A stretch of 64,000 nt of DNA from an uncultured Prevotella sp. (GCA_905233425.1 CAJOEC010000001.1:62001-126000), one strand, 5' to 3'. Positions 19,214 to 29,278 are shown, counted from the stretch's first letter. Notes: generated from the sequence alone by a model not told the origin. A program made the numbers and translations.

Positions 19214-19238
19214 CGGACGCGACACGTCGCGTCCCTAC
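19214..19238 (-). repeat. GTAG-headed palindrome GTAGGGACGCGACGTGTCGCGTCCG (REP-like)
   Basis: Exact copy (reverse complement) of the elements at 31693 and 47125. Confidence 0.85.
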
Positions 19239-19337
19239 TTTGGTTTGCACCAAGCGTTAATGTTCCAAAAATAGCTTGGCCGTTACGCCGATAATTATTA
19301 ATTTTGCAGCCAGTTTTATTTACGAGACAACGTTTCC

Positions 19338-20339
19338 ATGACAAAGAAAGAGATTTCCGAGCTGTACACGCTGCTGGCTGAAGGCAGCAACGGCAAGCTC
19401 GACCTTGTGGCTCACAAGGAGGGATTCTGCACGCTCGAGGCCAAAGGGCTGGTGAAGCGCTATGGCAAGCGCACAGTGGTGAACGACGTGAACTTCAACG
19501 TTACGCAGGGAGAGATAGTAGGGCTGCTCGGACCGAATGGAGCCGGCAAGACCACATCGTTTTACATGACCACCGGCCTGGTACTCCCTAACGCGGGCAG
19601 GGTCTACGTTGTCGACGAGACGAAGACCGACGATGACAACCAGAAATGGAAGGAGATAACCGACTATCCCGTGTACAAGCGAGCCCATACCGATGTGGGC
19701 ATAGGCTATCTGGCTCAGGAGGCGTCGGTGTTCCGCAAGATGAGCGTCGAGGACAACATTTTTTCTGTCCTGGAGATGCGCAAGCTGAAGAAAGACATCA
19801 CGCAGACCACCATTGAGAATCTGGGCAGGATCTACGAAATGCCTGAGCTGAAAGAGCGTCTGTCGGCATTCCCCCGTCCTGAGAGCTTTTCCGAATACGA
19901 CTGGAAACGCCTGATGACCGAGGATCTCATACACGTGTTCCGTCTCAACAAGGTGCGCAAGAACCTTGGCGACCAGCTGTCGGGCGGTGAGCGCCGACGC
20001 TGCGAGATAGCCCGATGCGTGGCCATCAGCCCGAGGTTCATAATGCTCGACGAGCCATTCGCCGGCGTCGACCCAATAGCCGTCGAGGACATCCAGTTCA
20101 TTGTGTGGGACCTGAAGCAGCGCAACATCGGAATACTCATCACCGACCATAACGTCCAAGAGACGCTCTGCATCACCGACCGTGCCTATCTGCTATTCGA
20201 GGGGCGCATACTTTTCGAGGGAAGACCCGAGGAGCTGGCGGCAAACAAGGTGGTGCGCGAGAACTACCTCTCCAATTCTTTCGTCTTGAAGAAGAAGGAC
20301 TTCAAGAAACTGGCCGAGGAACGCCGCAACAAGGAGTAG
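19338..20339 (+). CDS. lptB: LPS export ABC transporter ATP-binding protein
   Basis: LEAKGLVKRYGKRTVVNDVNFNVTQGEIVGLLGPNGAGKTTSFYMTTGLV...LSGGERRRCEIAR...DEPFAGVDPIAV. Confidence 0.93.
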   Translation: MTKKEISELYTLLAEGSNGKLDLVAHKEGFCTLEAKGLVKRYGKRTVVNDVNFNVTQGEIVGLLGPNGAGKTTSFYMTTGLVLPNAGRVYVVDETKTDDDNQKWKEITDYPVYKRAHTDVGIGYLAQEASVFRKMSVEDNIFSVLEMRKLKKDITQTTIENLGRIYEMPELKERLSAFPRPESFSEYDWKRLMTEDLIHVFRLNKVRKNLGDQLSGGERRRCEIARCVAISPRFIMLDEPFAGVDPIAVEDIQFIVWDLKQRNIGILITDHNVQETLCITDRAYLLFEGRILFEGRPEELAANKVVRENYLSNSFVLKKKDFKKLAEERRNKE

Positions 20340-20356
20340 ACCTATACCCGAATCCC

Positions 20357-21106
20357 CTATTCTTTTGTGAACCCTATCGACATGATGCTAATCCTCACGC
20401 CAGGGGCTTTGCACAGCTGTTGAGCGCACGAAGCCACCGTTGCCCCGGTGGTCACAATGTCGTCGATGACAAGTATGTGTTTCCCCTCTGCCTTCGACGC
20501 GTCCTTCAGCCTGAACACGCCATCCACGTTTTGCGTCCGCTCCCATCCGTGCTTCCTTGTCTGGCTGCCGTCGAACCTCACCCTCCTTACAATATCGTTA
20601 CACACAGGAATGCCCGTGACGCTGCTAACGCCACGGGCTATTTCCATGCTTTGGTTGTAGCCGCGCTTCCACTGCCGGAGACGTGTCAGCGGCATAGGCA
20701 CGATGATGTCTATGCCCTCGAAGAATCTGTCGGCCGCCATCATGTTTGCCGCCATTCGGCCTAATGACTCCCCCGCCTCTATCCATCCATTGTATTTCAT
20801 ATTGTGTATCAGACGGCTCACCGGAGTCTGCGCCCCGTAGAAGAACAGAGCCGCCACGCGCTCCACGCTGTTGGGCCGCTGCCCGTCATCCCCGCCCGCA
20901 AAGGGAATCTTTCCCCAGAACAGGCGGGCCATTTCGTTGTCGTAGGGAGTGCGCCATAAATAGGTGAAAGGCAGATGTAGATGGCACACGCCGCACAACA
21001 CGCTCTCGCCCACAGACAGCCGACGGCCGCAAATGCCACACGTGCGGGGAGCCACCAAGTCGAACAATCGCGTCAGGAAACTACTCTTCATCCAAGCACT
21101 TGTCAA
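20357..21106 (-). CDS. ComF family phosphoribosyltransferase-like protein
   Basis: CGICGRRLSVGESVLCGVC zinc-ribbon-like N-terminus; ILVIDDIVTTGATVASCAQ PRTase motif. Confidence 0.88.
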   Translation of the reverse strand: MTSAWMKSSFLTRLFDLVAPRTCGICGRRLSVGESVLCGVCHLHLPFTYLWRTPYDNEMARLFWGKIPFAGGDDGQRPNSVERVAALFFYGAQTPVSRLIHNMKYNGWIEAGESLGRMAANMMAADRFFEGIDIIVPMPLTRLRQWKRGYNQSMEIARGVSSVTGIPVCNDIVRRVRFDGSQTRKHGWERTQNVDGVFRLKDASKAEGKHILVIDDIVTTGATVASCAQQLCKAPGVRISIMSIGFTKE

Positions 21107-21581
21107 TCACCTCCATAGTGAAACCGCGACCCAAGGCGAACCTCACGACCTTCATCCTCAGTTCATAGTCGTTAGCGGCACGTGTGGTGCGCTTTTTCTG
21201 CTCCACCAACGGGCGCAGCACCTCCACATATTCCTCGTCGCTGATGTCGTCAAGGGCTTCCTGCACCGTGGCCTCGTCGATATGTTTCATCCATAGGGCC
21301 TGCTCAATCTTCCTCCGCCCCCACTTGCTGTATCTGACCTTGTCGTTGACGAATGCACGGGCATAGCGCGCATCGTCCACGTAGCGCCCGTCGGCAAGGC
21401 GTTGCAGCACCTCGGCCTGCTCGTCGTCGCCAAGTCCCCAACGGCCCATCTTCTCCACCATCTCCTGGCGGCAATGCTCACCCTTGGCGCATAGGGCGGA
21501 CAGACGCGAGAAAGCCTCCTGTGCCGTCATCGCCGAAGCTTCGCTATTGTTGTTCCAGCTTTTCATGTTCTGCCTTTCCAT
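21081..21581 (-). CDS. recX: Regulatory protein RecX
   Basis: LSALCAKGEHCRQEM...YVDDARYARAFVNDKVRYSKWGRRKIEQAL. Confidence 0.85.
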   Translation of the reverse strand: MERQNMKSWNNNSEASAMTAQEAFSRLSALCAKGEHCRQEMVEKMGRWGLGDDEQAEVLQRLADGRYVDDARYARAFVNDKVRYSKWGRRKIEQALWMKHIDEATVQEALDDISDEEYVEVLRPLVEQKKRTTRAANDYELRMKVVRFALGRGFTMEVIDKCLDEE

Positions 21582-22542
21582 CTCTCATTTTGTAATAAAT
21601 CTCCATGCTGTTAATGATGTTCTGCCACAGAATGTAGCACCCAGGTCCCACCGACGACAGAGGCTGCAGGTATGTCGTGGAGAGCCAGATAGCCAGTGCC
21701 GTGTTCTTCTGCCCCAACGCCTGTCCTGCCTCCTGTGCCCTTCCTGAGAAATGGCCCACATAGCGTCCCAAGGCAAACTGCGCCACACAGACGGCCAGCC
21801 CCAGAAAGGCTATGGCCAGAAGAAGTTGCAGCGAAGCCTGTGCATGGACAATATTGCGCACGGTGATGCCCGTGACAATGGTCAGCGAGCAACCCCACAG
21901 ATAGAACGACAGGTCGCGCACGCCAATGATGAAACGGTGGAGACGGTGGCAGAAGTGCTTGACAATGTATGCCAGAAGCATTGGCAGCACCAGCAGCGAA
22001 GCCACCTCGCAGAGTGTCTTGCTGAAGGCCGCCAAGAACGTCACCTCCATGCCTTTCTCTATCAGCGGGAAGCACAGGGGCACAAGAAGGGCCGTGATAA
22101 TGTTTGATATGAAGGTGAACGTAGTGGTCTGCTCCAGCGAGCCTCCCAGCTTCTGCGTCACCACTGCCGCCGCCGTTGCGCAAGGGGCGATGATGCACAT
22201 CAGCACCGACTCCAAAAGCACCTTTGTCGAAGCAGGAAACGTTGTCCCGAAGAGGGGGAGCGACAGCAACGCCGCCATGGCCATGGCCACAATGACGAGG
22301 TTGAGCACCGACACCCACAGATGCCACCACACGGGCCGCATCTTGTGGAAATCGACCTTGCAGAAGGTGACGAAAAGAACCAGGAACATGAACAGCGGAA
22401 GCACAGCCTCCATCACCGGGGCGAAGAACTGGGAGCAGCCGTCGAGCCACGGCACAAAGGCGAACACCAGATAGACCAACGTGCCAAAAGCCATGGCCAC
22501 CGGCAGCGTCCACTCCTTTATTATTCTCGTCCCTGTAATCAT
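21544..22542 (-). CDS. Bile acid:sodium symporter-family transporter
   Basis: Multi-TM; ALPFLFMFLVLFVTF-like start, GQKNTALAIWLSTTYLQPLSSVGPGCYILWQN. Confidence 0.75.
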   Translation of the reverse strand: MITGTRIIKEWTLPVAMAFGTLVYLVFAFVPWLDGCSQFFAPVMEAVLPLFMFLVLFVTFCKVDFHKMRPVWWHLWVSVLNLVIVAMAMAALLSLPLFGTTFPASTKVLLESVLMCIIAPCATAAAVVTQKLGGSLEQTTTFTFISNIITALLVPLCFPLIEKGMEVTFLAAFSKTLCEVASLLVLPMLLAYIVKHFCHRLHRFIIGVRDLSFYLWGCSLTIVTGITVRNIVHAQASLQLLLAIAFLGLAVCVAQFALGRYVGHFSGRAQEAGQALGQKNTALAIWLSTTYLQPLSSVGPGCYILWQNIINSMEIYYKMRDGKAEHEKLEQQ

Positions 22543-22596
22543 CTAAGGAACTGACACTAAATAAACTTTACAATTGCCCTCCTTTATTATGAACGT

Positions 22597-23190
22597 TTAT
22601 GGCTTGTTGTGCTTGCCCAGCGCGCCGTAGACGAACTTCGCCACCTGTGGCTTCGTGTCCTCCTCGGTGTTCCCATGGGCAATACGGCCGTAGATATAAG
22701 GTACCTCAAGGCCTTTTATGCAATAATGGGTGATGTCGGCCACAAGGTTCACGTTGTCAATGTCGAACTCACCCTCCTCCTTTCCCTCGGCGAAGACCTT
22801 ACGGAAAAGTTCCATCTCGGCACGGTCGAAATGCTTGCGCACCTTCTCCACCATCCAGATGTTGCGGAAGAACTCGGCGCGGAGGTTACCGTTTCGCACC
22901 ACCGTCTCGCGTATCATTGCCAGGTGAGTGTATATCAGTTCGATGACTTTCTCGTGTGGGCTTATCTTGCGTGCCGCCACCTCGTCGAGCTTGTCCGAAA
23001 GGCGTTCAAGCTCTGTCTCAATGACGGCGTAGTAGATGTCCTCCTTCGACTTGAAATAGGTATAGAGCGTGCGCCGCCCCTTGCCCGATGCCTGGGCAAT
23101 GTCGTTCATCGTGGTGTTCTCCATGCCATTCTTGGCAAACAGCTGGCGGGCCACGTCGACCAGCATTTGTCTCGTCTTCGATATTGACAT
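22597..23190 (-). CDS. TetR/AcrR family transcriptional regulator
   Basis: ARQLFAKNGMENTTMNDIAQASGKGRRTLYTYFKSKEDIYYAV. Confidence 0.92.
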   Translation of the reverse strand: MSISKTRQMLVDVARQLFAKNGMENTTMNDIAQASGKGRRTLYTYFKSKEDIYYAVIETELERLSDKLDEVAARKISPHEKVIELIYTHLAMIRETVVRNGNLRAEFFRNIWMVEKVRKHFDRAEMELFRKVFAEGKEEGEFDIDNVNLVADITHYCIKGLEVPYIYGRIAHGNTEEDTKPQVAKFVYGALGKHNKP

Positions 23191-23304
23191 ATACCTATCT
23201 TTTTTCAGTTAGACAATCGTTCACTTTTTTTGCACACTCTCTACAAGTGTGCAAAATTAGTGTTTTTTTTCCAAACGGCAAAAGTTTTTAACAATAATTT
23301 TACT

Positions 23305-23976
23305 TTACGCTCCTACGACAACCACCCTGCGGCCTTCGACGCGGAATTTCACGTCACGTCCTGCGTAGGGCATACCGTAGACACGCTCTTCGTCGTTGTG
23401 ATAGCGCGGACGCGGATCCTGGGCCAGCAGCTGCCTGAGTGCCGACAGCTCGTCGTCGCTGAAGAGACGTGCCACCTCCGCCGGCACGTCGACCTCCAAC
23501 TGCTCCCAGTGGTGGCTGTCGACGAAGCCGCAACGTGCGTCGGCATGGCAGTCGGTATAGGCCACGTAGGGCTTTATGTCGTAGATGGGTGTCCCGTCCA
23601 TGAGGTCGGCACCGAGGACATTGATGACAGGCCCGGCGGCGGTCATTTCCACACTCTCGATCCTCACCGACGACAGTCCGAGGCTGTTTGGCCTGAACGG
23701 CGACCGCGAGGCGAAGACTCCCACACGCTCGTTGCCGCCAAGTCGCGGCGGGCGTACCGTCAGCCCTGAAGGTGCGTGTGGGTTTGCAGAGAAGCCCCAG
23801 ATGAGCCAGGCATGGGAGAAGGCTTCAAGGCCGCGCACGGCATCGGCGCTGCGATACTCAGGCACAAGCTCCACCCTGCCCGGCAGCTTGTCGGCGACGC
23901 CGCTCTGACGGGGGACGCCGAACTTCGATGTCAGTGGTGAACGGAAAAATGCTACTGGTTCTATATTCATTTTCAC
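23305..23976 (-). CDS. trmO: TrmO/TsaA-type tRNA methyltransferase
   Basis: FRSPLTSKFGVPRQSGVADKLPGRVEL; FASRSPFRPNSLGLSSVRI; LDGTPIYDIKPYVAYTDC. Confidence 0.88.
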   Translation of the reverse strand: MKMNIEPVAFFRSPLTSKFGVPRQSGVADKLPGRVELVPEYRSADAVRGLEAFSHAWLIWGFSANPHAPSGLTVRPPRLGGNERVGVFASRSPFRPNSLGLSSVRIESVEMTAAGPVINVLGADLMDGTPIYDIKPYVAYTDCHADARCGFVDSHHWEQLEVDVPAEVARLFSDDELSALRQLLAQDPRPRYHNDEERVYGMPYAGRDVKFRVEGRRVVVVGA

Positions 23977-25115
23977 AGACTCTCAAAGAGCGAGCGCCAA
24001 CGGCCCATAATCGTATCGGTATCGAAAATTCTGGCACGCTCCACGGCGGCCTGTGCATATCGGCGCCGCAGTTCGTCGTCGCCCATCAGTCGGCCCATCT
24101 TCGCGGCCAAGTCGGCGGGGTCGCCATCCTTGGCCAGCAGCCCACAGATGCCGTCGCCCATCACGTCGGAAGGGCCGTAGGGGCAGTCGAACGACACGCA
24201 CGGCACACCATGACGCATGGCTTCGAGCAGAACGAGCGAGAAGCCCTCGAAGCGCGACGACAACACGAACAGCGAGCTGGCGGCATACTCGCGGCCTATC
24301 TGCGAGGTGAAAGGCGAGATAGCCACATTCGTAAGCCCGGCCTTCGCAATGCGCCCCCGAAGCTCGTCCTCAAGCATCCCTGAGCCGATGATGTCGAGCC
24401 GCCATCCGGGATGCTCCTTGCTGGCCACGGCCCAAGCATCGATCAGCAGGTCGAAGCCTTTCTGCCACTCCAACCGTCCCACGGCCAGCACACGCTTCTC
24501 CGCGCCTGTGCTCATGGCCTTGACGGGCATGACCGAGAAATTGGGGATCACCTCCACGCGCCTCGCTCCGGCCCACTCGCGGGCATCGCCTTTGGTGAGC
24601 GTCACCACCACGTCGGCCTGTCGCTCCACCTGCCGGAAATAGTGACGGCGGTACCATTTCATGTATGTCTCGGAGAGGAACGAGCGGCTCAGACCCTGCC
24701 GTTGCAAGGTGAACTGGCGTGCGTCGTGCGACTCGATGATTTTCTTTGCCCTGCAGCGTATGCCGCAAACCACGTCGGCCGAGAAATAGCCCATGCCGAT
24801 GAGGATGTCGGGGTCGGCAGCCGCAACGGCTGCCGTGAGTTCGTTTACCAGCCGGCGGCGCAACTGCGACTTCACCAAGAGACGCTTCGGGTAGCCCACG
24901 CGATACTGCGAATAGTAGGGAATGGACAGACACACCTGCCTGACATTGGGAGACAGTTCGTAGGCGTTTGGCATGGTCTTCAGATCCTGGTAGCACGTCA
25001 CCACCGTCACGTCGTAGCCGAACCGCCCGGCCAGATAGTTCATCTTTTCCGTCACGATGCGCTCGGCTCCGCCCTTGCTGGCCAGCGAGTCTATTACATA
25101 AAGTACCTTCATCAT
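23973..25115 (-). CDS. Glycosyltransferase family 4
   Basis: VLYVIDSLASKGGAERIVTEKMNYL; VGRLEWQKGFDLLIDAWA; SSRFEGFSLVLLEAMRHGVPCVSFD. Confidence 0.9.
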   Translation of the reverse strand: MMKVLYVIDSLASKGGAERIVTEKMNYLAGRFGYDVTVVTCYQDLKTMPNAYELSPNVRQVCLSIPYYSQYRVGYPKRLLVKSQLRRRLVNELTAAVAAADPDILIGMGYFSADVVCGIRCRAKKIIESHDARQFTLQRQGLSRSFLSETYMKWYRRHYFRQVERQADVVVTLTKGDAREWAGARRVEVIPNFSVMPVKAMSTGAEKRVLAVGRLEWQKGFDLLIDAWAVASKEHPGWRLDIIGSGMLEDELRGRIAKAGLTNVAISPFTSQIGREYAASSLFVLSSRFEGFSLVLLEAMRHGVPCVSFDCPYGPSDVMGDGICGLLAKDGDPADLAAKMGRLMGDDELRRRYAQAAVERARIFDTDTIMGRWRSLFESL

Positions 25116-26791
25116 TGAGTGCTGTTGTTGAACGTTATGCTTGGCCCCGGCTGGTTGTCACCTATCTCCTCGCGGGTAATGGGCCGTCCGTCGGTAGTGT
25201 TTCCGCTGATGGCAAAGCCGTCGGTGCGGGCGTCGAGGTAGATGCGGAATGCGCGGTCGTTGGTGGCGTAAGGCGCAACGGCGGGCGGACCGATCTCGTT
25301 GTCGCGTATGGTCGAGCCGGGCTGGTTGCTCAAGGTGTAGATGCCTCCGGCATCATAAAGCTGGCGTGCATAGTCGCTCACATTATTATTATATATAAGG
25401 TTCTGCTCCATTCCCGTGTCCTTTGCTGTCCACCCCCACCCCACGCAGATGCCGCTGTAAGGTGTATCGCTGACAATGTTGTCGCAAATAGTGGCGTGGC
25501 TGACATAGCCGCAGGCGATGGCCACGGCCCCCCAGTCCTCTGTGCCCACACGGCTGATGGTGTTGCCGCTGATGGTGAGGTGGCTGCATCGCTGGGTCAG
25601 GTCGGAATATGGCCGGTGCACCTCTCGTGGACTCTCGGCAAACGAACCCGCCATGATGGCCGTGCCGCCGATGTCGTCGAAGCGGCAGCGGTCGACGGTG
25701 CAGCTGTCGGTGGCGTCGGCGAAGTCGATGGCCGTCGCCCCTAACCGTCGGAACGTGCAGCCGGTGAACGCCACGTTGCAGCTTTGGCTGATGTTCACAG
25801 CGGCCACAGGACGCTCTATCCATGCCTGGTTCTCAAGTGTCGCGTCCCATGGCAGTCCCTCGTGGTCTTTCAGCTTGTAGGCGTCGATGAGGGGCATCCC
25901 TCCCTGCAGCGTCACGTGACCAAGGTTCAGCGGACGGTTCCAACAGGTGTTCTCGAAGGTGATATTCTCCAATCGCACATGTTCCACGCGATGCCCGTCA
26001 ACGCCTCCGATGACCACCAGCCGCTCCACGCCCTCGCGCTGCTCGGTGGTGCGCAGCAGGAATGAGCTGTTGCCCTTCTCGCCGCCGATGACAGGCTGTG
26101 GCCAGGGGTGGTCGAACTCCAGTCGGCTCTCGGGTTCCATGAATGTGAGCGTCGTCTTTCCGCCGTTCACGGTCATGCCCTTAACCCTCAGTATGGCTAT
26201 AGCCCACCGCTGGTGCACCACCATCTCAAGCCCGTAGGCGTCCATGCCCCATGGCAGCATCGTCGGCGAGGTGCCTTGCCTGGCGGGCTGGCCGTCCCGG
26301 CTGTGCGTGGCACGGTCTCCCCGGCTGCTCTGTTCCAGATGTGCCATGCTGAGGTCATACGTCCCGTCCTGCCACCCCGGCGGTGTGGCTATGGTCATGG
26401 TGCGGCTGTCGGCGTCGAAGTCCAGCAGCCGCTCCATTCCCTCGCGTGGCCACAGCTGCAGATGGCGCTGTCGCATGTTGCCGCAGACCACCGCCCCCTC
26501 CTCGCCGCGTATGACGGTGGGCGCGTCGGCTGTGCCGCTGTCCTCGGGCCTGATGAACAGCGGCTCGGCCATGTAGTAGCGTCCCGCCTTCATAGTGATG
26601 GTCACTCCGCCACGGCAGCGCTCGTCGCCCGTGCGCCGCCATTCGCGCACCTGGCGCACGGCTGAGTGCAGGCTGGCGGCATCGTCGACCACTATCTCGT
26701 AAGCGGGTGCCGCCTCGCAAGTCGTGGCTTGCAGCGCGGCACCCGGCAATAGCAACATCAGCGCGACAATAACTGCTGGTTTCTTTACCAT
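25112..26791 (-). CDS. Right-handed parallel beta-helix repeat secreted protein
   Basis: Signal peptide; CTFRRLGATAIDFADATDSCTVDRCRFDDIGGTAIMAGS repeats. Confidence 0.8.
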   Translation of the reverse strand: MVKKPAVIVALMLLLPGAALQATTCEAAPAYEIVVDDAASLHSAVRQVREWRRTGDERCRGGVTITMKAGRYYMAEPLFIRPEDSGTADAPTVIRGEEGAVVCGNMRQRHLQLWPREGMERLLDFDADSRTMTIATPPGWQDGTYDLSMAHLEQSSRGDRATHSRDGQPARQGTSPTMLPWGMDAYGLEMVVHQRWAIAILRVKGMTVNGGKTTLTFMEPESRLEFDHPWPQPVIGGEKGNSSFLLRTTEQREGVERLVVIGGVDGHRVEHVRLENITFENTCWNRPLNLGHVTLQGGMPLIDAYKLKDHEGLPWDATLENQAWIERPVAAVNISQSCNVAFTGCTFRRLGATAIDFADATDSCTVDRCRFDDIGGTAIMAGSFAESPREVHRPYSDLTQRCSHLTISGNTISRVGTEDWGAVAIACGYVSHATICDNIVSDTPYSGICVGWGWTAKDTGMEQNLIYNNNVSDYARQLYDAGGIYTLSNQPGSTIRDNEIGPPAVAPYATNDRAFRIYLDARTDGFAISGNTTDGRPITREEIGDNQPGPSITFNNSTQ

Positions 26792-26795
26792 GGTC

Positions 26796-27203
26796 TTAGT
26801 ATGTCACGCGGGGTTCCAGCTCCTTGGCCTGGTCAATCATCTTCTGCAGTTCGGCCACCACAGGCACACGGCCGCAGATGTGGCGCTCCTCGTTCAGCTC
26901 GGCCAGTTTCGGCTGGAGGTTCTCTGCCACACGGTGGCGGAACTCTTTCACGGTGTCCACGCCGCCGGCCTCGAGCAGTTCGGCAAACTGCGGTCCCACA
27001 CCGTTGATGCGGAACAGGTCGGCATGGTTCGTCCAGCGCAGTATGAGCTTCTCGCTAATGCCTGTGGCCTCGGCCAGCTCCTTGCGGCCCTTGGGGGCAG
27101 CGCACTTGTCGAGCAGTTCGCTAACCTTGTTTATTCCTGCTGCAAGCAGCTTCTCGGCGTAGACCTCGCCTACTCCCTCAATGTCGATAATCTTGTAGTC
27201 CAT
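26796..27203 (-). CDS. DUF4332-type helix-hairpin-helix protein
   Basis: IIDIEGVGEVYAEKLLAAGINKVSELLDKCA...LFRINGVGPQFAELLEAGGVDTV. Confidence 0.75.
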   Translation of the reverse strand: MDYKIIDIEGVGEVYAEKLLAAGINKVSELLDKCAAPKGRKELAEATGISEKLILRWTNHADLFRINGVGPQFAELLEAGGVDTVKEFRHRVAENLQPKLAELNEERHICGRVPVVAELQKMIDQAKELEPRVTY

Positions 27204-27345
27204 AGTAGTTTGTTTTTTAGGGTTAAGTTATTAATAATAGGAATATGTACTAATCTACCCGCAAATTTAGCCCTTTTTCTCCACAACGGCACACAACGAG
27301 CCAGTTATTTGTGATAATTTAACGTATTCCCCGAAAGGCCTTCGA

Positions 27346-27406
27346 GTTCGCGCCGGGCGAACTCAGAGTTCGCACGGCGCGAACTGACAGTTCGCCCGGC
27401 GCGAAC
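27346..27406. repeat. Three 17-bp palindromes GTTCGCnCnGGnCGAAC, 22-bp period
   Basis: Copies start at 27346, 27368, 27390. Confidence 0.95.
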
Positions 27407-27425
27407 TCTTAGAGCCTCCGAAGCC

Positions 27426-27486
27426 CGGATCATGGGGACAGGAACATTGCCCCAAGTCTGGGTCAAGTGCCTGTCCCCATGACCCG
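27426..27486. repeat. 61-nt nested hairpin element, copy 1
   Basis: CGGATCATGGGGACAGG...CCTGTCCCCATGACCCG with inner TGGGTCAA arm; near-identical to 36592..36652. Confidence 0.95.
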
Positions 27487-27595
27487 GCAATCCTTAGCTT
27501 TTAACCATTTTTACGGGTTGTGAGGCAGAAAAAGGACGGAAAAGTTTGGAGGTGTGACAAAAAACAGCTACTTTTGCACAGTAATCTATCGAGAT

Positions 27596-29278
27596 ATGAC
27601 AAGAATGAAGAACATACTCCTTTTTCTGTCTTTTCTTCTGGGCGTGCACGTGACCCACGCCCAGAACGGACAGGTGGCCACAGAGGGCGCCTGGTGCTGG
27701 TTTGCCGACCCACGGGCACTTCACTATGAGAATGACGGGGGCAGCATAAACGCCACGTACATTGGATATATCGACGTGCATGGCAACGTGAAGGCCACGC
27801 AATACGACTGGCTGACGAAGCGGAAGACCGACGTGCTGGTGCGCTCGTTCTTCCAGCCCGACGACCACAACAACCCGACGTTCCTGGTGCTCCCCGACGA
27901 GCGCGTGATGATATTCTACACACGCCACACCGACGAACCGTGCATCTGGTACCGCATATCTGTCAAGCCGGGCGACATTACCGCATTGGGCGAGGAGAAA
28001 CGGATAGCCACGGCGAATAACACCACATACCCCTCGCCGTTCATACTCAGCGACGACCCGCAGCACATCTACCTGTGCTGGCGCGGGATAAACTGGCACC
28101 CGACAATAGCCCGCCTTACCATGCCCGACACCAACGACGACTGCCAGATAGACTACGGCCCGTACCAGATGGTGCAGTCGACAGGGGCACGGCCTTACGC
28201 CAAGTATGCCAGCAATGGCAAGGACAGGATTTACATGGCCTACACGACTGGGCACCCCGACAACGAACAGCCCAACTGGCTATACTTCAACGTGATAGAC
28301 ATAAACAGCGGGAACGGGCCTCTGCTACGCGACCTCAACGGCCGACAGCTGTGCGTCATCGGCGACGGGCCGTTCCGAGTGAGCAAGACCGAGGAATATG
28401 CCGCCGAACATCCCGCCACAATCATCGACCGCACGCCACAAGTGCGCAACTGGGTGTGGCAGATAGATGTTTCAGCCGGGCATCCCGTGGTGGCATACAC
28501 GCATATCGACGACGCGAAAACCTCGCACGAATACTGGTACGCACGTTGGACGGGCGCGACATGGGAGAAGACTTTCATATCACCCGCCGGACACGCCTTC
28601 CACCAAAACTGGGACAAAACTGAGCGTTGCTACAGCGGCGGCATGGCCATCGACCCTGCCGACACGCATCAGTTGTACCTCTCTATTCCCACGAAGGACG
28701 GAGCCTTTGACCGCGACGGCACTTACGAGATATGGCGCTACACCCTCGCCGACAACGGTACTGTCAGCAGCATGGAGCAAGTGACTCACGGCTCGGCGAA
28801 AGGCAACGCCCGGCCTTACGTCGTCCCCGGCTCGGAAAAGTCGGACATACGACTACTGTGGATGCAGGGCGACTACTTCTACTGGATGGTGAACAAATGG
28901 TATCCACAGGGCTATCCCACCGCCATCATGAGCGACCACGACTGGAAGGGGACGACATTGGCTGAGGCCTCGACAAGCCTCTACCAAGGGGAAGCGCAGA
29001 AAGCATTCACCATCACCCTGCCCGACGGCCAAAGCCTCCACTACAGCGTCAACCCCAACGACCTGCGCCCCGAAATCAATATCGGCAGCAAGACGTATCG
29101 TTTCCAGAACCGTATGCTGACAAGCGACAACTGGGCGCTACACAGCACGGGAACCAACGGCGACAGCCATCCCACGGAGCCGACAGCGGCCAGCCTGAAG
29201 CTGACATACGACGGAAAGCGGATCATCGTCTTCCGCGACGGGTTCGTTGACCAGGTCGTAGAAATGGAAAGTGAATAG
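27596..29278 (+). CDS. BNR repeat-containing secreted glycosidase/lyase-like protein
   Basis: Signal peptide MKNILLFLSFLLGVHVTHA; GAWCWFADPRALHYENDGGSINATYIGYIDVHGNVKATQYD; ATG at 27596 or 27605. Confidence 0.75.
   Translation: MTRMKNILLFLSFLLGVHVTHAQNGQVATEGAWCWFADPRALHYENDGGSINATYIGYIDVHGNVKATQYDWLTKRKTDVLVRSFFQPDDHNNPTFLVLPDERVMIFYTRHTDEPCIWYRISVKPGDITALGEEKRIATANNTTYPSPFILSDDPQHIYLCWRGINWHPTIARLTMPDTNDDCQIDYGPYQMVQSTGARPYAKYASNGKDRIYMAYTTGHPDNEQPNWLYFNVIDINSGNGPLLRDLNGRQLCVIGDGPFRVSKTEEYAAEHPATIIDRTPQVRNWVWQIDVSAGHPVVAYTHIDDAKTSHEYWYARWTGATWEKTFISPAGHAFHQNWDKTERCYSGGMAIDPADTHQLYLSIPTKDGAFDRDGTYEIWRYTLADNGTVSSMEQVTHGSAKGNARPYVVPGSEKSDIRLLWMQGDYFYWMVNKWYPQGYPTAIMSDHDWKGTTLAEASTSLYQGEAQKAFTITLPDGQSLHYSVNPNDLRPEINIGSKTYRFQNRMLTSDNWALHSTGTNGDSHPTEPTAASLKLTYDGKRIIVFRDGFVDQVVEMESE

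Noticed and set aside
21611-22513. 300-aa minus-strand ORF overlapping the bile-acid symporter-like gene
   Set aside because: Gly/His/Ala-rich shadow frame; the other frame (21544..22542) has regular transmembrane segments.
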